Below the pieces are notes generated by a model that saw only the letters and a program-made list of their open reading frames with translations, was not told where the DNA came from and did no database searches. A DNA stretch of 64,000 nt from Dichetophora obliterata (taxonomy: Eukaryota > Arthropoda > Insecta > Diptera > Sciomyzidae), in the NCBI GenBank assembly GCA_963920525.1, contig OY986436.1, positions 85,096,970 through 85,160,969 on the forward strand, written 5' to 3'. Of the stretch, positions 36,893-48,229 are shown piece after piece (the stretch's first letter is position 1; every line of letters starts with the position of its first letter). The position numbers were made by a program, and so were the translations under genes.

Positions 36893-37190
36893 TAACCCAT
36901 CCCGTAAAGGATGCTATATTCGCTCTTAAGGTAGATGCATCAATGTAAATATAGCACTTATTATCGTAAACTCCTTGCGGCATATAATGCCCTGAAGCAT
37001 TTTCGTAACATTCTCGAAGGGCGAGAGTTCACTCTGTTAACAGATCACAAGCCACTGACTTTTTCTTTCAGTCAAAATCCCACAAAAACTTCTCCAAGAA
37101 ATATCGTCATTTAGACAATTCACTTCAAGAATTCTTTACATTTCTGGAGTCAACAACACGGTAGCAGGAAAAAACATTTCACTTATTGAG
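36893..37190 (+). pseudogene. gypsy-type RNase H remnant
   Basis: Readable pieces are THPVKDAIFALKVDAS (near 36895) and GREFTLLTDHKPLTF (near 37021), which match the RNase H/connection region of gypsy Pol. Stops and shifts in between. Confidence 0.65.
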
Positions 37191-37289
37191 GAAATCTCAT
37201 CCATCAACTATACGAAATTATCTGAAGCCCAGAAGACAGATGAAAAGCTACAAAAACTTCTATCAACTCATAATTATTTGACAAGCTAG

Positions 37290-37500
37290 TAGTGACAGTT
37301 TTTTGGCGATCAGGAGTTGTCAAAAAGAGCTACAGGAACTGTTGTAGTTTGCTGCTGTTGACTAGCTATGTTTAAGTCGTTGCTTATTTTGTAATTTTTC
37401 TTTGATTCATTAAATTTATTCGCAAAGTTTATTGGAATGTTTTTAGTTTGTTGTGGTTGACTAGCTATGTGTAAGTCGTTGCTTATTTTTTCACTTTTCC
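37290..37500. repeat. Insertion with about 100-bp tandem repeat
   Basis: Two copies (about 37330-37390 and 37440-37495) share gttgactagctatgt and taagtcgttgcttatttt. On the minus strand the two copies translate to similar peptides (KISNDL-IASQ-QQT-). The segment has no counterpart in the gypsy reading and separates RNase H from integrase. Confidence 0.6.
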
Positions 37501-37679
37501 GATGCAACTTCCGATCGCCGCTCGTGAGAAAAAAGCCAGTTTTCGCTACTACCTTCTCAGTAATTATACCATGTACCAACTGAGACTGAACTTAAGCTTC
37601 AACTCGTACAAATACCCTGTGGGTTGTTCTAATGTTGATATATATTGCGACATATCTCAAAGTATCATATCTTCCTACC

Positions 37680-38460
37680 AATTTCCGTCGTTCAGCTTTT
37701 AACATGCTACACAAAATTTCACATCCTGGTGTAAGCGTAACAAAAAACTGATCACAGATCGTTTGCTTTGGCCTAAGATATCATAAGATCTTCAGGATCA
37801 CCTCTTGGAAATTTTACTGTTACAACAAAAAGTTTTTTCGATGTTCGTGTCAATATCGTAGGACCTCTACCACCTTCTGAAGGCTTTTCATACTTGCTTA
37901 CAGTAATTGATCGTTTTTCCAGATGACAAGAGAAAATTCCTCTTGAGGATATCACTGCTGAAACGATTTGCAGAAGTTTCTTCGAAGGTTGGGTTTCAAG
38001 GTTTGGATGTCCAAGTAAAATGATCTGTGATCGTGGCCGCCAATTCACGTCCACACTCCTTCATGAACTCGCTGATTTTCTTTTATCAAAATGTCAACAC
38101 ATAACTTTTTTTCATCCTTAAGCAAATGGTATGGTCAAGAAGCTACATAGAATGCTTAAAGCATCATTGATTTGCAAGCAAAATTCACAGAAGACTAAAA
38201 GCTACAGTTTTTTAAGAAGACATTCAAGCGTCTCTGCTGCTGAACTACTTTATGGTGAAGGTCTTCATCTGCCCGGGGAGTTCTTCGATTTAAAAACGAA
38301 TTATCGATTAAATTCAACTGATTTTCTAAGTCAACTTAAGGAAACTGTGACAAAGGTTCAGCCATAACCTCAAGGATCACTCCATAGCCAACAATCATTT
38401 ATTTCAAGTGACTTTTGTGATTCAAAATTTGCGTGGGTAAGAAAAGATGGCTATAAAAAG
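37680..38460 (+). pseudogene. gypsy-type integrase remnant
   Basis: Frames show VNIVGPLPPSEGFSYLLTVI (near 37850, first catalytic Asp region, with Asp apparently replaced), KMICDRGRQFTS (near 38020, second Asp) and NGMVKKLHRMLK (near 38125). At the last site the expected catalytic glutamate of the DDE triad is lysine. The C-terminal part reads FAWVRKDGYKKPLE near 38430. With stops and lost catalytic residues, this integrase cannot work. Confidence 0.75.
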
Positions 38461-39460
38461 CCACTTGAATCTTAATATAGTGCTTTTTTTAATTAAAATC
38501 AAGTATTCTAGATTAAAGAAAAGAAAAATTTAATTAAAAAACAAATTTCTTGATTACAAAATGAAAAATTTTTTAACCAAAATGGAGTAAATCATTTATT
38601 TCAAGAGACTTTCGTGATTCAAAATTTGAGTGGGTAAGAAAAGATGGCTATAAAAAACACAAGAACCTAGATATAATGAACCTTGTTTTTTAAATAAAAT
38701 AAAGTATTCAGCCCTATTCCAGAATCCATCGTAATGAATTTTCGAATACGCTACGAATACGACAAATTTTCTAATTCTAATTCCGAACGAAACTTCCCCT
38801 TTTCGAATTTACATTCGGGAGTTCGAAAACAACTGATTTCAACAGCAGACAAATAAATAAAAAGAAAAATTGAAAAACTGAAGTCTTTTTGATCAACATT
38901 GTATTTTTTAGCTGTGATTTTTAATAAATTTCATTGCAATTGCAATTTTCGCACAATAAGAGGAAGATTCAGACAAAGATAATCTATGTTAATGCATAGA
39001 AGAATATTGTGAGATTCCATCAACCCTTTGGAAATGGATTACGAAATGTAGGAAATGCAATTTATTAATTTCAACTAACATATTCACAGATTTAAAAAAA
39101 ATATTATATCTACATTTACCAAAAATTAATTATAATTTTTATTTTGCGGACTAATTCTATAAAAATTCAATTGTTTTCTTTTGTCGTAAACAAATCCGTC
39201 GAGACAAAGCTTTCGTGAAAAAATCCGAAAAATAGCTGTCAAAAGTTGATGCGTTCGGATTGTGGAATAGCAATGCTACGAATGTTCGAATACGATGCAA
39301 TGATTCGGATTGCAGAATACGGCATTACGAATCCGAAAGAAAATTTACGCTGCGGATTATGGAATAGGCTCATTGTAAAGTTAAAAAAAGGAAAAATTAA
39401 TTAAAAAACAAATTTTCTTATTACAAAATTAAAAAATTTTTAAACCAAAACGGAGCTAGT
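38392..39460. repeat. 197-bp tandem duplication, second copy split by MITE
   Basis: 38392-38588 (start tcatttatttcaagtgac) is repeated from 38589. The second copy is interrupted at 38711-39369 by a MITE and resumes to about 39460. The unit includes the very end of the gypsy coding region, so duplication post-dates that insertion. Confidence 0.75.
38711..39369. mobile_element. TIR element GCCCTATTCC...GGAATAGGC (659 bp)
   Basis: Tips GCCCTATTCCAGAATCC and GGATTATGGAATAGGC are inverted repeats. TCA flanks both sides (38708-38710 and 39370-39372), a 3-bp duplication. The style resembles PIF/Harbinger MITEs, though TCA is not their usual TWA target. Contains repeated tcgaata/tacgaat words. Noncoding. 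Confidence 0.75.
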
Positions 39461-40369
39461 TTTAAAAAGAGAAAGGACTTCCACTGAGTCAACAAACATT
39501 ACATTTTCAAATCAACGAAAGTTGAAACTTGATTTAACGAACTTAAATTTTTATTTCAAAACATAGATTTTTTTTTAGAGCAAAACAGTCACATTTTCAT
39601 TTAAAAAATAGATCAAAATTTTTCAGAATATTTAAATAAAATTCAGTTCTATATTTTCGAGTTTTTTATTTAGGAACTTTTTAATTTACTTTCAGAACTT
39701 ATTAGCTATTATAGAAAATAAAAAAGAATTTTAGTATAAAAATAGTCCTTAGGTCGCAGAAAAACATTTTTATTAACTGTATGAAAGTGAATTGAAAAAA
39801 TGCATAATTTTTCGAGAAAAGATAACACCATTTGTTTCTATTTTATACACCAATAAAACAAGCAGGCTTCAAATCAGACTATTAAATTATAATTATCTTA
39901 TAGTGTTTTATGTATTTATAAAAAGATACCAATTGTCAATAAAACGATTATTAATATTGGTTAATAAATTATTAAGCAAAAAAAAATTTAATTTTTGAAT
40001 AAAAATTCTAATTTTCTTAAAAGAAATATAAATCTTTTTGTTTGCAAAAGGAATTTCCTTATAACTAAAGAAAATTAAAGTTTTCAAACCAAAAACTTGT
40101 GTTTTTTGATTTTAAAGATGAATTTTTTACTGAGTGTAGGCAAAATAAAAAGAAACTTATAAAAAAATCAATCCTCGATGTCGATTTAATACGGTTCTCC
40201 ATTTTGCAACTAAGTGAATCGAACGCTGCTTAACTTCAGTATTGATCGCAAGAAGCGATGCACAGTGCAACGAGGTCTATGGGATGAGGGACAAAAATAG
40301 AAGGAATCATCTTAGGTACATGAAACGTGTCATTATTTAATAAATATTAAACGCCACACAAATATAAGA
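39461..40369. other. AT-rich noncoding stretch
   Basis: No supported gene or element. Confidence 0.5.
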
Positions 40370-40760
40370 CCACGCCCTTTCTCCACTTCCCATACAAAAT
40401 TAAGATTAAAAGTGCATCTCGAGTTGTAGAAAGTATTCGAAAAAATTTAACTATTTTTTATTAACTTAATTCACATTATTATCATATAAAATTTTTATCA
40501 AGATCTGCCACGCCCTTTTCCCAAAAATAAAAGTGTAATATCTCCAGGTGTACAACAAGTGTAAGGAACAAAATTAATTAACTTTATTAACTTGATAAAC
40601 ATAATTACCGTATAAAAAATTCATCAAGATCTGCCACGCCCCTCGCCCACCTCCCATGCAAAATGAAGAATAAAAGTGCAATATTTCCAGTTGCAGAAAC
40701 TATAAGAAAGGAAATAAATTTGTTTATTTTTAACTGGTTTCACTTAATTATCATACAAAA
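40370..40760. repeat. Tandem repeat, three units of about 125 bp
   Basis: Units begin near 40370, 40505 and 40632. Each carries ccacgccc, caaaat/aaaataa..aaagtgcaatat.tccag, a taactt(t)attaactt block and tatcata(t/c)aaaatttt; the junction atcaagatctgccacgccc occurs twice. Same CCACGCCC keyword as the repeat at 24990-25345. Confidence 0.75.
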
Positions 40761-41178
40761 TTTTTTAATTAGATTCAATCGATTCAATGAAGTTCAATGT
40801 CACAATAATAAATGGGTTTTTTAAATTGAACATGCATCTTAAGAATTAGAAAAAATAACAGAGAAAATTATTGACTCATCAGAATAATTTGTGGAGTAAC
40901 TCGACACACAAAGTCAGAGATATCGATACCAGACATGAAATCAATTTTTTCAACATTCATATCATGATCTTCATTTACAATTAACTCATTGATTTCATTC
41001 TAATTGTTCTGTTTTTTCAATATTTTTCTAACAAGATATTACATGATCTGATTAAAGCAGTAATCGTCGGAATAGATCTATATTGCATAGTTCTCAGAAG
41101 TTTTTACGGGTATGATTTAAGCTAATTTTTCTTAACTCTTTATGACTAGGTTCTAAAGCAATACAATTAATATTTGTA
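40761..41178. other. Noncoding spacer
   Basis: AT-rich, no supported gene. Confidence 0.5.
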
Positions 41179-42824
41179 CAGTGGCTCACAACGAAAGTCG
41201 GGCAGGCATTTCTTAGCACTTTCGCATTGATTTAAAAATGAAAATGTATGAAGAATATTGCAATATATATTTTTTTCGAAACGTTATCTTTAAGTGAACA
41301 AAATTGAACAGAAACATAATTACAAAATTAGAATATAACGGTGAAACAAATTTAAATCGAAACATACCCTTACAAACGAGCTCACATTGAAAGTGGGGCA
41401 AGTAAAGAAAAAATGCAAATTGTGGTCCTTAAACCGTTATTCCTGCTTACAACTTTTAACTACTGTTGGAATAACTTCAGTCAAACGCAAAACTTAAAAA
41501 ATAAACATTTCTCGAAAAGTGAATTAATTAACACTGGCAAAAAGGCAGATCGTGGTAGATTATTATTTGAAAGAAAAATCCGAGCGACGAATTTCACAAA
41601 TCGCCTTGAAAAGTAAATCAACAGTGCACGATATAATCAAGCATTATATACAAGATAAGAGAATATGCAATAGAGAACGTACAGTAGCTAAAAATAAACT
41701 TAGCTCCAAAGATGAAAGGTATTTTTAAGAAGAATAATAAAATACTCATTTTTATTTGCACTAAAACTAGAGGACATGTTAAAACTCAATTTGAAAAAGA
41801 GTGTACACTTAGAAACAATTTGAAGAGTTTTGGGAAAAAATGTTTAAATTGAGGAGTAGCACGAAAAAAGCTCTGTATTAGAAAGAAAAATGTAGTAGAA
41901 CGCCCCAATTTCGCGCATGAGCAGATGACCAAAGACTTTCTATTCTGGAGCAAGGTCAATAAAACAGAAAACATTAGGATCTTAAGTACTTTTAAACAAT
42001 AAACTTTTAGTACAGATTTTGTTTACCGATGAGAGTTTATTTAATTTATATGGTTCAGATGGAAAGCGAAAACCGAATGATGAATTTTGCAATATAAATT
42101 CTAAACATACCATTAAGCATGGTAGAGGGTCAGTCATGGTTTGGGGCTACGTCTGATGTTGGAAGGATTCATTTTATTGAAGATATAATGGACAAAAATA
42201 TGTTCCTTGGCGCAAGTAAAAGAAAGTGCGGGTAAATAAAGAATTGCAGACAATTTTTAGTTTTACCAAGACAATGACCTGAAACATACGACGCTCTTGG
42301 TAAAGAATTGTGTACTTAATATTTGTCCCAATGACATAAAAACAACCTCACAAGGCCCAGCTTAAAATGTTATAGAACATCTATGAGATGAACTTGAACC
42401 CTGAGTGCAGTATCAGAGATGGGCAACTAAAGATCCAATCCTAAAAAAAAGTATCCTAAGTGAAGAGTGGAATCAGGTTGGAGCTGAAGTTTTTAAAAAT
42501 TTGGTTGCACCCATTCCAAAAAGGCTGCAGGCTGTCATATAAAAAAAGGATTGACAACAAAATATTAAATTCTTAGTTTTAGCATTGAATTCCTTATCTG
42601 CCCGACTTTCAATGTGAGCTCGTTTTTAAAGCTTTGGTTTGATTTAATTTTGTTTTACCGTTATGTTCTAATTTTTTAACTATGTTTTTGTTTAGTTTTG
42701 CTCACCAATGAAGAATGTTTTGAAAACAATATTTACTCCAAGTTTCTTCTTACATTTTCATTTCTGAAACCAATGCGAAAGTGTTAAGGAATGCCTGCCC
42801 GACTTTCGTTGTGAGCCTTTGTGA
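41179..42824. mobile_element. Tc1-like transposon with IR/DR ends (1.65 kb)
   Basis: TA flanks both ends (41177-41178 and 42825-42826 or one base off). The terminal inverted repeats are about 220 bp (41179-41402 and 42598-42824). Each contains two related motifs: an outer GCTCACAACGAAAGTCGGGC and an inner GCTCACATTGAAAGTGGGGC (left), mirrored on the right. This doubled binding-site layout is the IR/DR arrangement known from Sleeping Beauty- and Minos-type elements. A decayed transposase lies between. Confidence 0.85.
41540..42545 (+). pseudogene. Tc1-like transposase, decayed
   Basis: DNA-binding part: ISQIALKSKSTVHDIIK (near 41600). Catalytic part: FTDESLFNLYGSDGKR (near 42020, first Asp), HGRGSVMVWGYV (near 42118), FYQDNDLKHTTLLVKN (near 42260, second Asp) and NVIEHL preceding DELE (near 42366, Glu of DD34E). 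Several stops and shifts are present. It would cut and paste the element by binding the ends described above, but this copy is inactive. Confidence 0.8.
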
Positions 42825-43159
42825 TATTTAAGCCTTTAACCTTCACTAATATTCTTACGCAAGGAGAACTTTATGGTTGAAAATGACAGCGCAAGATCAG
42901 GGAGAATAAATTGTAACCAAACTTAATAATTCTAGTGAATGTTGTTGCCAAAACCCTAACCAACAATTTAAGATGAACTACGATGTAATCAGATGCATGG
43001 CTGAAAACGACTTTTTTGCGACACCACCTAACAAGAAAAAGATACATAAATATTAAAAATAAAATTAAAATTTTAAGGATATTAATTTCAATTCAAGTCT
43101 CTATGAATTATTGTCATTGCACAATAAAGCTTTAAATTAAGCCCTTTTTATTTTAAGGG
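42825..43159. other. Noncoding spacer
   Basis: No supported gene. Confidence 0.5.
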
Positions 43160-43229
43160 TGTGGGATGTCACCTTGTCATTTATTTTTTTGTACTCAATT
43201 GGTGCTCATTTTCGTCAAAACATGCTTTA

Positions 43230-43800
43230 GAAAAGTAACCATAAAATCCTCATTTGAATGTGGTCTGAAACCAAGTTTTGGGAATGTGTTAAGAAAGACA
43301 TATTTTAAAACATACTCAGAAATAAAAAATACAAAAGTGTTTGAACCTGTGCTTGAACCTATGAAAAATTTATAATTCGTCATATAAATTTGCGCATTTT
43401 TGTAAAAAAATGCTCCAGGGAATAGGTCATAAAATACTTAGTTTTTATTTTTGGCTTCCCACATTTCGAGAATGTGCTACGAAAGAGTTCTTTTAAAACA
43501 TACTTAAAAATAAAAAAACAAACATGTCCTTTTTGTTTGATTCAGTTTGAAACTTAATAAGAACTTTATAAGAAATTTGTTATTTTTTCAAGAAGTCTTA
43601 AAATTCTTTATGTAATGTTGTCTCAGACCAAATTTTGAGAATGTGTTAAGAAAAGCATATTGTAAGACATACTTAAAAATAAAAAAATACAAAAATTTTT
43701 TATGCTTTAATTGTATTATAGAAATTTAGGTTGTTTTTCTTTTGGATTTCAAGGACCTTTTTTGTGGTATATAAAATTTTTTTATTTATATTTTTGAAGT
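43230..43800. repeat. Degenerate tandem repeat, about 180-bp period
   Basis: Three units share gaatgtg(t/c)ta(a/c)gaaag, aaaacatact(c/t)a(g/a)aaataaaaaa and preceding ctcagacca-like blocks (near 43260, 43455 and 43625). The sequence is diverged, satellite-like and noncoding. Confidence 0.6.
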
Positions 43801-44620
43801 TTTTTTTAGCAAGAACTAGTAAAATATATTTTTGTTAAAGTTTTCGTATATGAATTATACTAAAGTTTTAGAGGTTTTGGAATTCAGTACAAAACTATAA
43901 AAACTGAAACTCAGTACAAACTCGTAAAATTTTCAATAAAATTTAAAGACTATAACTACCACAAATGGAAAGATATCAAATAATCCTTTAAGATTCAGAT
44001 AATTAAGACTCATAACTATTTGCACACTTACTTTTACCAGTTTATCACTTTTTTTACATACCTACTTTTGTCCACCTCGCTACAGTTCAAAAAGAATATG
44101 AACAAAGAAACAAAGTAGCATTGAGTGGCGGTCTGCTTGTATACGAATCTTATAATGTTCATGCGCAAGTATTAACCTACGAGTGCCAAAATGGTAAAGT
44201 AGAAGTACAATTTTCTTGAAAAATCGGTTGCTTAATACGTAAATAAGCATCCAACCTGGTAAATAAAAATCCAGCCAAGAAGAACTGAAATCAAATCGAC
44301 AACGATCGAGCTTCGGATTTTCGGCCTTAAGCCATCGTATTTTATTTGTATTGTAATCCTACGTTCACATAAAAAAAATAAACTGGCCATTTCAGCCCTT
44401 GGAAGGACTTTGACCTAGCTTCTATTGATCGATTGTGTTGTGCGTGTTATTAAATGTTTGATCACAACTGACCGAGAACTAGACCTACGTGTTTTATGCC
44501 GACTCCGAACGGCTTATGTTCTCAAGAAGCTTTACATGGCAATTTTAACTCTCTGAGGTTTGCCATTGTCTGCAGAAAGGTGGCGACCGAACAGAAAAAT
44601 TAATTAAATTGAAAAAACTT
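43801..44620. other. Noncoding stretch
   Basis: AT-rich, then balanced composition from about 44100. No supported gene. Confidence 0.4.
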
Positions 44621-44706
44621 TCTGTCTGAGCTGGAATTGAACCCGGGCTACCGCGGTTCTTTTAGCTTAGGGGCCACGCACTCTACCCACTAGGCTACGG
44701 CCGCCA
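44621..44706 (-). repeat. tRNA-derived SINE, copy 3 (best-preserved promoter)
   Basis: On the minus strand the A box TAGCCTAGTGGG and B box GGTTCAATTCC (complement of 44633-44643) are both close to the Pol III consensus. The spacing includes extra bases between the boxes relative to a normal tRNA. The non-tRNA extension after the B box reads agctcagacagaaa, as in the copies at 12029 and 60806. Confidence 0.7.
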
Positions 44707-47476
44707 CTCTACGTTTACATACACAGATTAAATCGAGATTAAGGATCTCGAATGATTAACTCCTAAATATTATTGAATTCCATTAGATTAGCCATAGAAA
44801 AGATAACCTCATTCTGAAGCAGATTAATAATTAATCACCTTGCTTTTCTTCTAAAAAAGTTTGCAACTCAATCAATATTGTGAATTTCTTAAAAATTGCA
44901 ATACTGTAAGTGAGAAAAGAAAACTGACTTATTGAAGGTCAGTAAAGGCTATGTTATAGTGGCGGTTTTATGACACCCGGTCTCGTGTTTTCATGCTAAA
45001 ACACAAATGTTGTGAATAATTTCACAACGCAACCTACTTTGATCCCATGATTTGGTCAAAATTTTAATCCCTCGCTCACTCGCTCAAAGTTCCCATTTTC
45101 ATTGAAACAACAGCAATTCAGGACGTGCCCTTGACCACCACCATAACATAGCATTAACCTAAAACAAAGCAAAACGAAATGCCAAAATTAATCTCTTTCA
45201 CACTAGTGTAAACAGTGTAGATTACAAAAGAGGTTTTTCCTAAACTTGTTTGTTTTAATCTCGTATGTAAACATAGTATAAGACCGCCGTGTGCACTCGG
45301 CAATTAGAATGTTAAGTAAATGAAATACATTTAATCGTATAAGGAATTTTGGTATGCAAACAAAATCGAAGGAAAGAGGGGAAAATAAGTAATAAAAAAT
45401 AAAATAATAAATCAAAATTAAATAACAAAAAGAAAATTAATCGATATATGATAAGACCTCCAGAATTAGTTATAAAGCTGGCCTAGCTATCAATCGTGGC
45501 AAATTTTGCGGTTGATAAAACAATTTATTTTTCTGAAAAAAAACTAGTTTTGCCTGATGGTTGCCAGACCCCTTGGACGGGCCTTGGAACAGCTGACTCT
45601 GCCTTGGCCTAAGAAGAAAAACTCGTTACATGTTTTGAACTTAATTTTTCAAGGATTGATGTAGTTTATTGACAAATTATTCGAATGGAACAACTCATAA
45701 AAGAAAAAAATTATGAAGTGAAGATTATTTGCACAAAATTCAAGATGGTTTAAAAATGAACAAATTAATAAAAAAATTAAAATAACAATAAAATATTCAA
45801 AGTTTTTTCACACCGTTTTTGAGACTTAGTGCAAAACTGTCAGACGGTTTTTAAGTTTTTGGTTCCATTGCCTATTATTTGGTTCGTTGTAAGATTCCTC
45901 CAATTCATCAATAGCTAATAAATTAGCAGATATAAAGTTATAGTTAAACTTAACATACATAAATCCTGCTTTGTATGTCAAATCTCCGGCAGAATCGCGC
46001 TTCTAATCCGACTCCAAATAAATAAACGCATTAATCATTTGCATATGAATGAGCCATCGGAGCCCAAAATAATAAAAATCCTTTCAATTAATTAATTAAA
46101 ACATTTTGCATTGAATTCGCTTCCCATTAATTCCACCAAGGATCTACTTATTCTTTGTTTAATTCTTAGGCGTCTTTTTTGTTTTGTTTTGTTTGGTTGT
46201 GTTCTTGTAATTTGTTTTTGGCTGGCAATTGTTGTTATTGTTTTGTTTTTATACTGGGCTCCAAATAATTGCGGGGCCCCGAAAAGAAGTATCAGAAACA
46301 GAAAATGCAATAAATAATGAGAATTTATGCGGCCAACGTCGGCTGCCGGTTGAGCCTTTTGGGCCAGGACTTATATGACCGGGTGTTGGTGGTGGTGGCA
46401 AAATGCAGAAACTTTTGCCGGAATTACCATTCAATCATTTGTAATTGCTTTTTGCACAGCAACTCATTCACTCAGCATCTACTGCTCTGAATCTTCAGCT
46501 TGAGCTCAAACACAATATATTTTAATATCCTTGTGCTGGGGTTTCATCCTTTTTGGGCTGGTCGTTCCTTTTTTTTCTACTTTGCTGTCTTTTGTACTTT
46601 GCTGCTGGTCATTAGTTTGCGCGCACAAAGTCCTTTAATCGTTAATGTGCAATTTATTCTGTAACGAAACAAAAACAAAACCAACAACAACAGCACAAAA
46701 AGAGCACCGCTAAGAAGAACAATCAGCGCCAACATGAAGAAGCAGTCACACGGGCACTGATGATAGAACTCCGAAGCGTCCTTGTCATGGGTGCGAAAAT
46801 AATGAATATTCATATCAACGTCAACAGCAAAAATAGAAATTGTGAAAAGGGCATTAAAAGGGAAGGGAAGGAAGGGAAGGGAAGTCAAATGACTGAGCTG
46901 AGGGAATTCATCGTTATAATTATAGAATAGAAAGAAGTAGCTAGAAACTTACTAAAATAAAGCTAGGATTAAATTAAAACAATTACTAATAATGTTTAAT
47001 TAAGGCGGGTCCTTTCTACACAACGCCTTCAAACCTTATAACATAATCTGTCTCATTAAACTGCTCGCAGTTAAGCCTTGACAAAGGCTATGAGTTGTTG
47101 TGAAATCAAAGGCAAAAGATAAAAAACAAAATAACCAAAATGTGTTGGCTTTATTTTTGATCCATAAGGGGATGTATTTAAAAGCATTCAAGTTCTTTTG
47201 ACTAAAATTCGTTTATAAATGTAAATCTCGTTTTAAATTAAGCAATTTATGTACAGTTCACAACAGTTACTTCTGAAATACCTGGCCGCCTTATTTGAAA
47301 ATTCTTTCGGTATTAAAGGTATCTGGCAGGTCATTTACTCAATGTCATCCTGAAGAACCTTATCACATTGCAGGTATGCCGAACTCAGACATTGTTGCGT
47401 ATAGGCAGTCCCTACTTGGACTATCGATCAAGAGCAGCTTTATAATCGACAAAGAGGATTTGACGTAGTGTGTCAA
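44707..47476. other. 2.8 kb of probable host noncoding DNA
   Basis: 45990-46900 has balanced composition, GTTGTTATTGTTTTG-type runs and a purine-rich aagggaagggaagg stretch (46857-46887). It looks like fly intron or intergenic DNA. No supported exon; ORFs of 60-100 codons are without motifs. Confidence 0.4.
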
Positions 47477-47478
47477 TA

Positions 47479-47571
47479 CACTGTAAAAAGGATATCTTAT
47501 TACTAGGTGAAAAAACTGTCTTGAAGTAAGCTGCAACAGCTTTCAGACAGCGTTCGCTCAAATTACACTCG
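47479..47571. mobile_element. Left part of a MITE split by a LINE
   Basis: Begins CACTGTAAAAAG after TA (47477-47478) and matches the reverse complement of 62290-62383. Its other end is at 52228-52323, which ends TTTTTACAGTG followed by TA (52324-52325). The two halves therefore belong to one TA-flanked element. Confidence 0.8.
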
Positions 47572-48229
47572 CCTTTGGTTGGTTGGTTGGTTGGCTTAGA
47601 TGGTGATTCTAGGGATGTGCAAGTCGAAGTCGAAATAAGTCGAAAGTCGACTTTTACTTGATAATTTTCGACTTTTGGCAATCGACTTTCTGATATTGAA
47701 AAAAGTCGAAAGTCGGCTTTTACTTTCGACTTTTACATTCGACTTTTTTCATTTTATGCGAAACAAAAACATTAACGCTAATCTGAGAACTGTCTTCTCT
47801 AAACTAATAAACGAAATAGCTGTTTAACAACAAATAAAGCTGCGTTGGCAACTCTTGATTCGATAAATGTAAAAAAGTGGTCGCCAAAATTAAAAACAGG
47901 GACTGTAAGTGGAAGTGTGACAAAGAAATTGCGTATCATCTGATTATGTTAAACGCGTAACAAAATGTTAATGAAATTGTCACTATTGGAAAAGCAGGTG
48001 ACAATTTTATTTTTTAAATTTATTATTTTTTAGCTTCAAATTTTTTTTTTAAAAAAAAAACCATTACAATAAACACATAGAAATATCAAGAATACTGGGT
48101 AACAATTGTTACTTTGCCAGAATAGGGCTGTTAAAACAAATTTATATTCACAATATTCAAACTACGCTCAAATGGATTAATATTTTATTATAGACAGCAG
48201 AGCAATGTTCTGCTTTTAGTCAAGTTGGC

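Noticed and set aside
37310..37579. 89-codon minus-strand ORF as a gene
   Set aside because: Half lies antisense to the gypsy remnant; only the repeat part may be meaningful and is reported separately.
46092..46434. Short ORFs on both strands as genes
   Set aside because: Overlapping, low-complexity frames in balanced-composition noncoding DNA.
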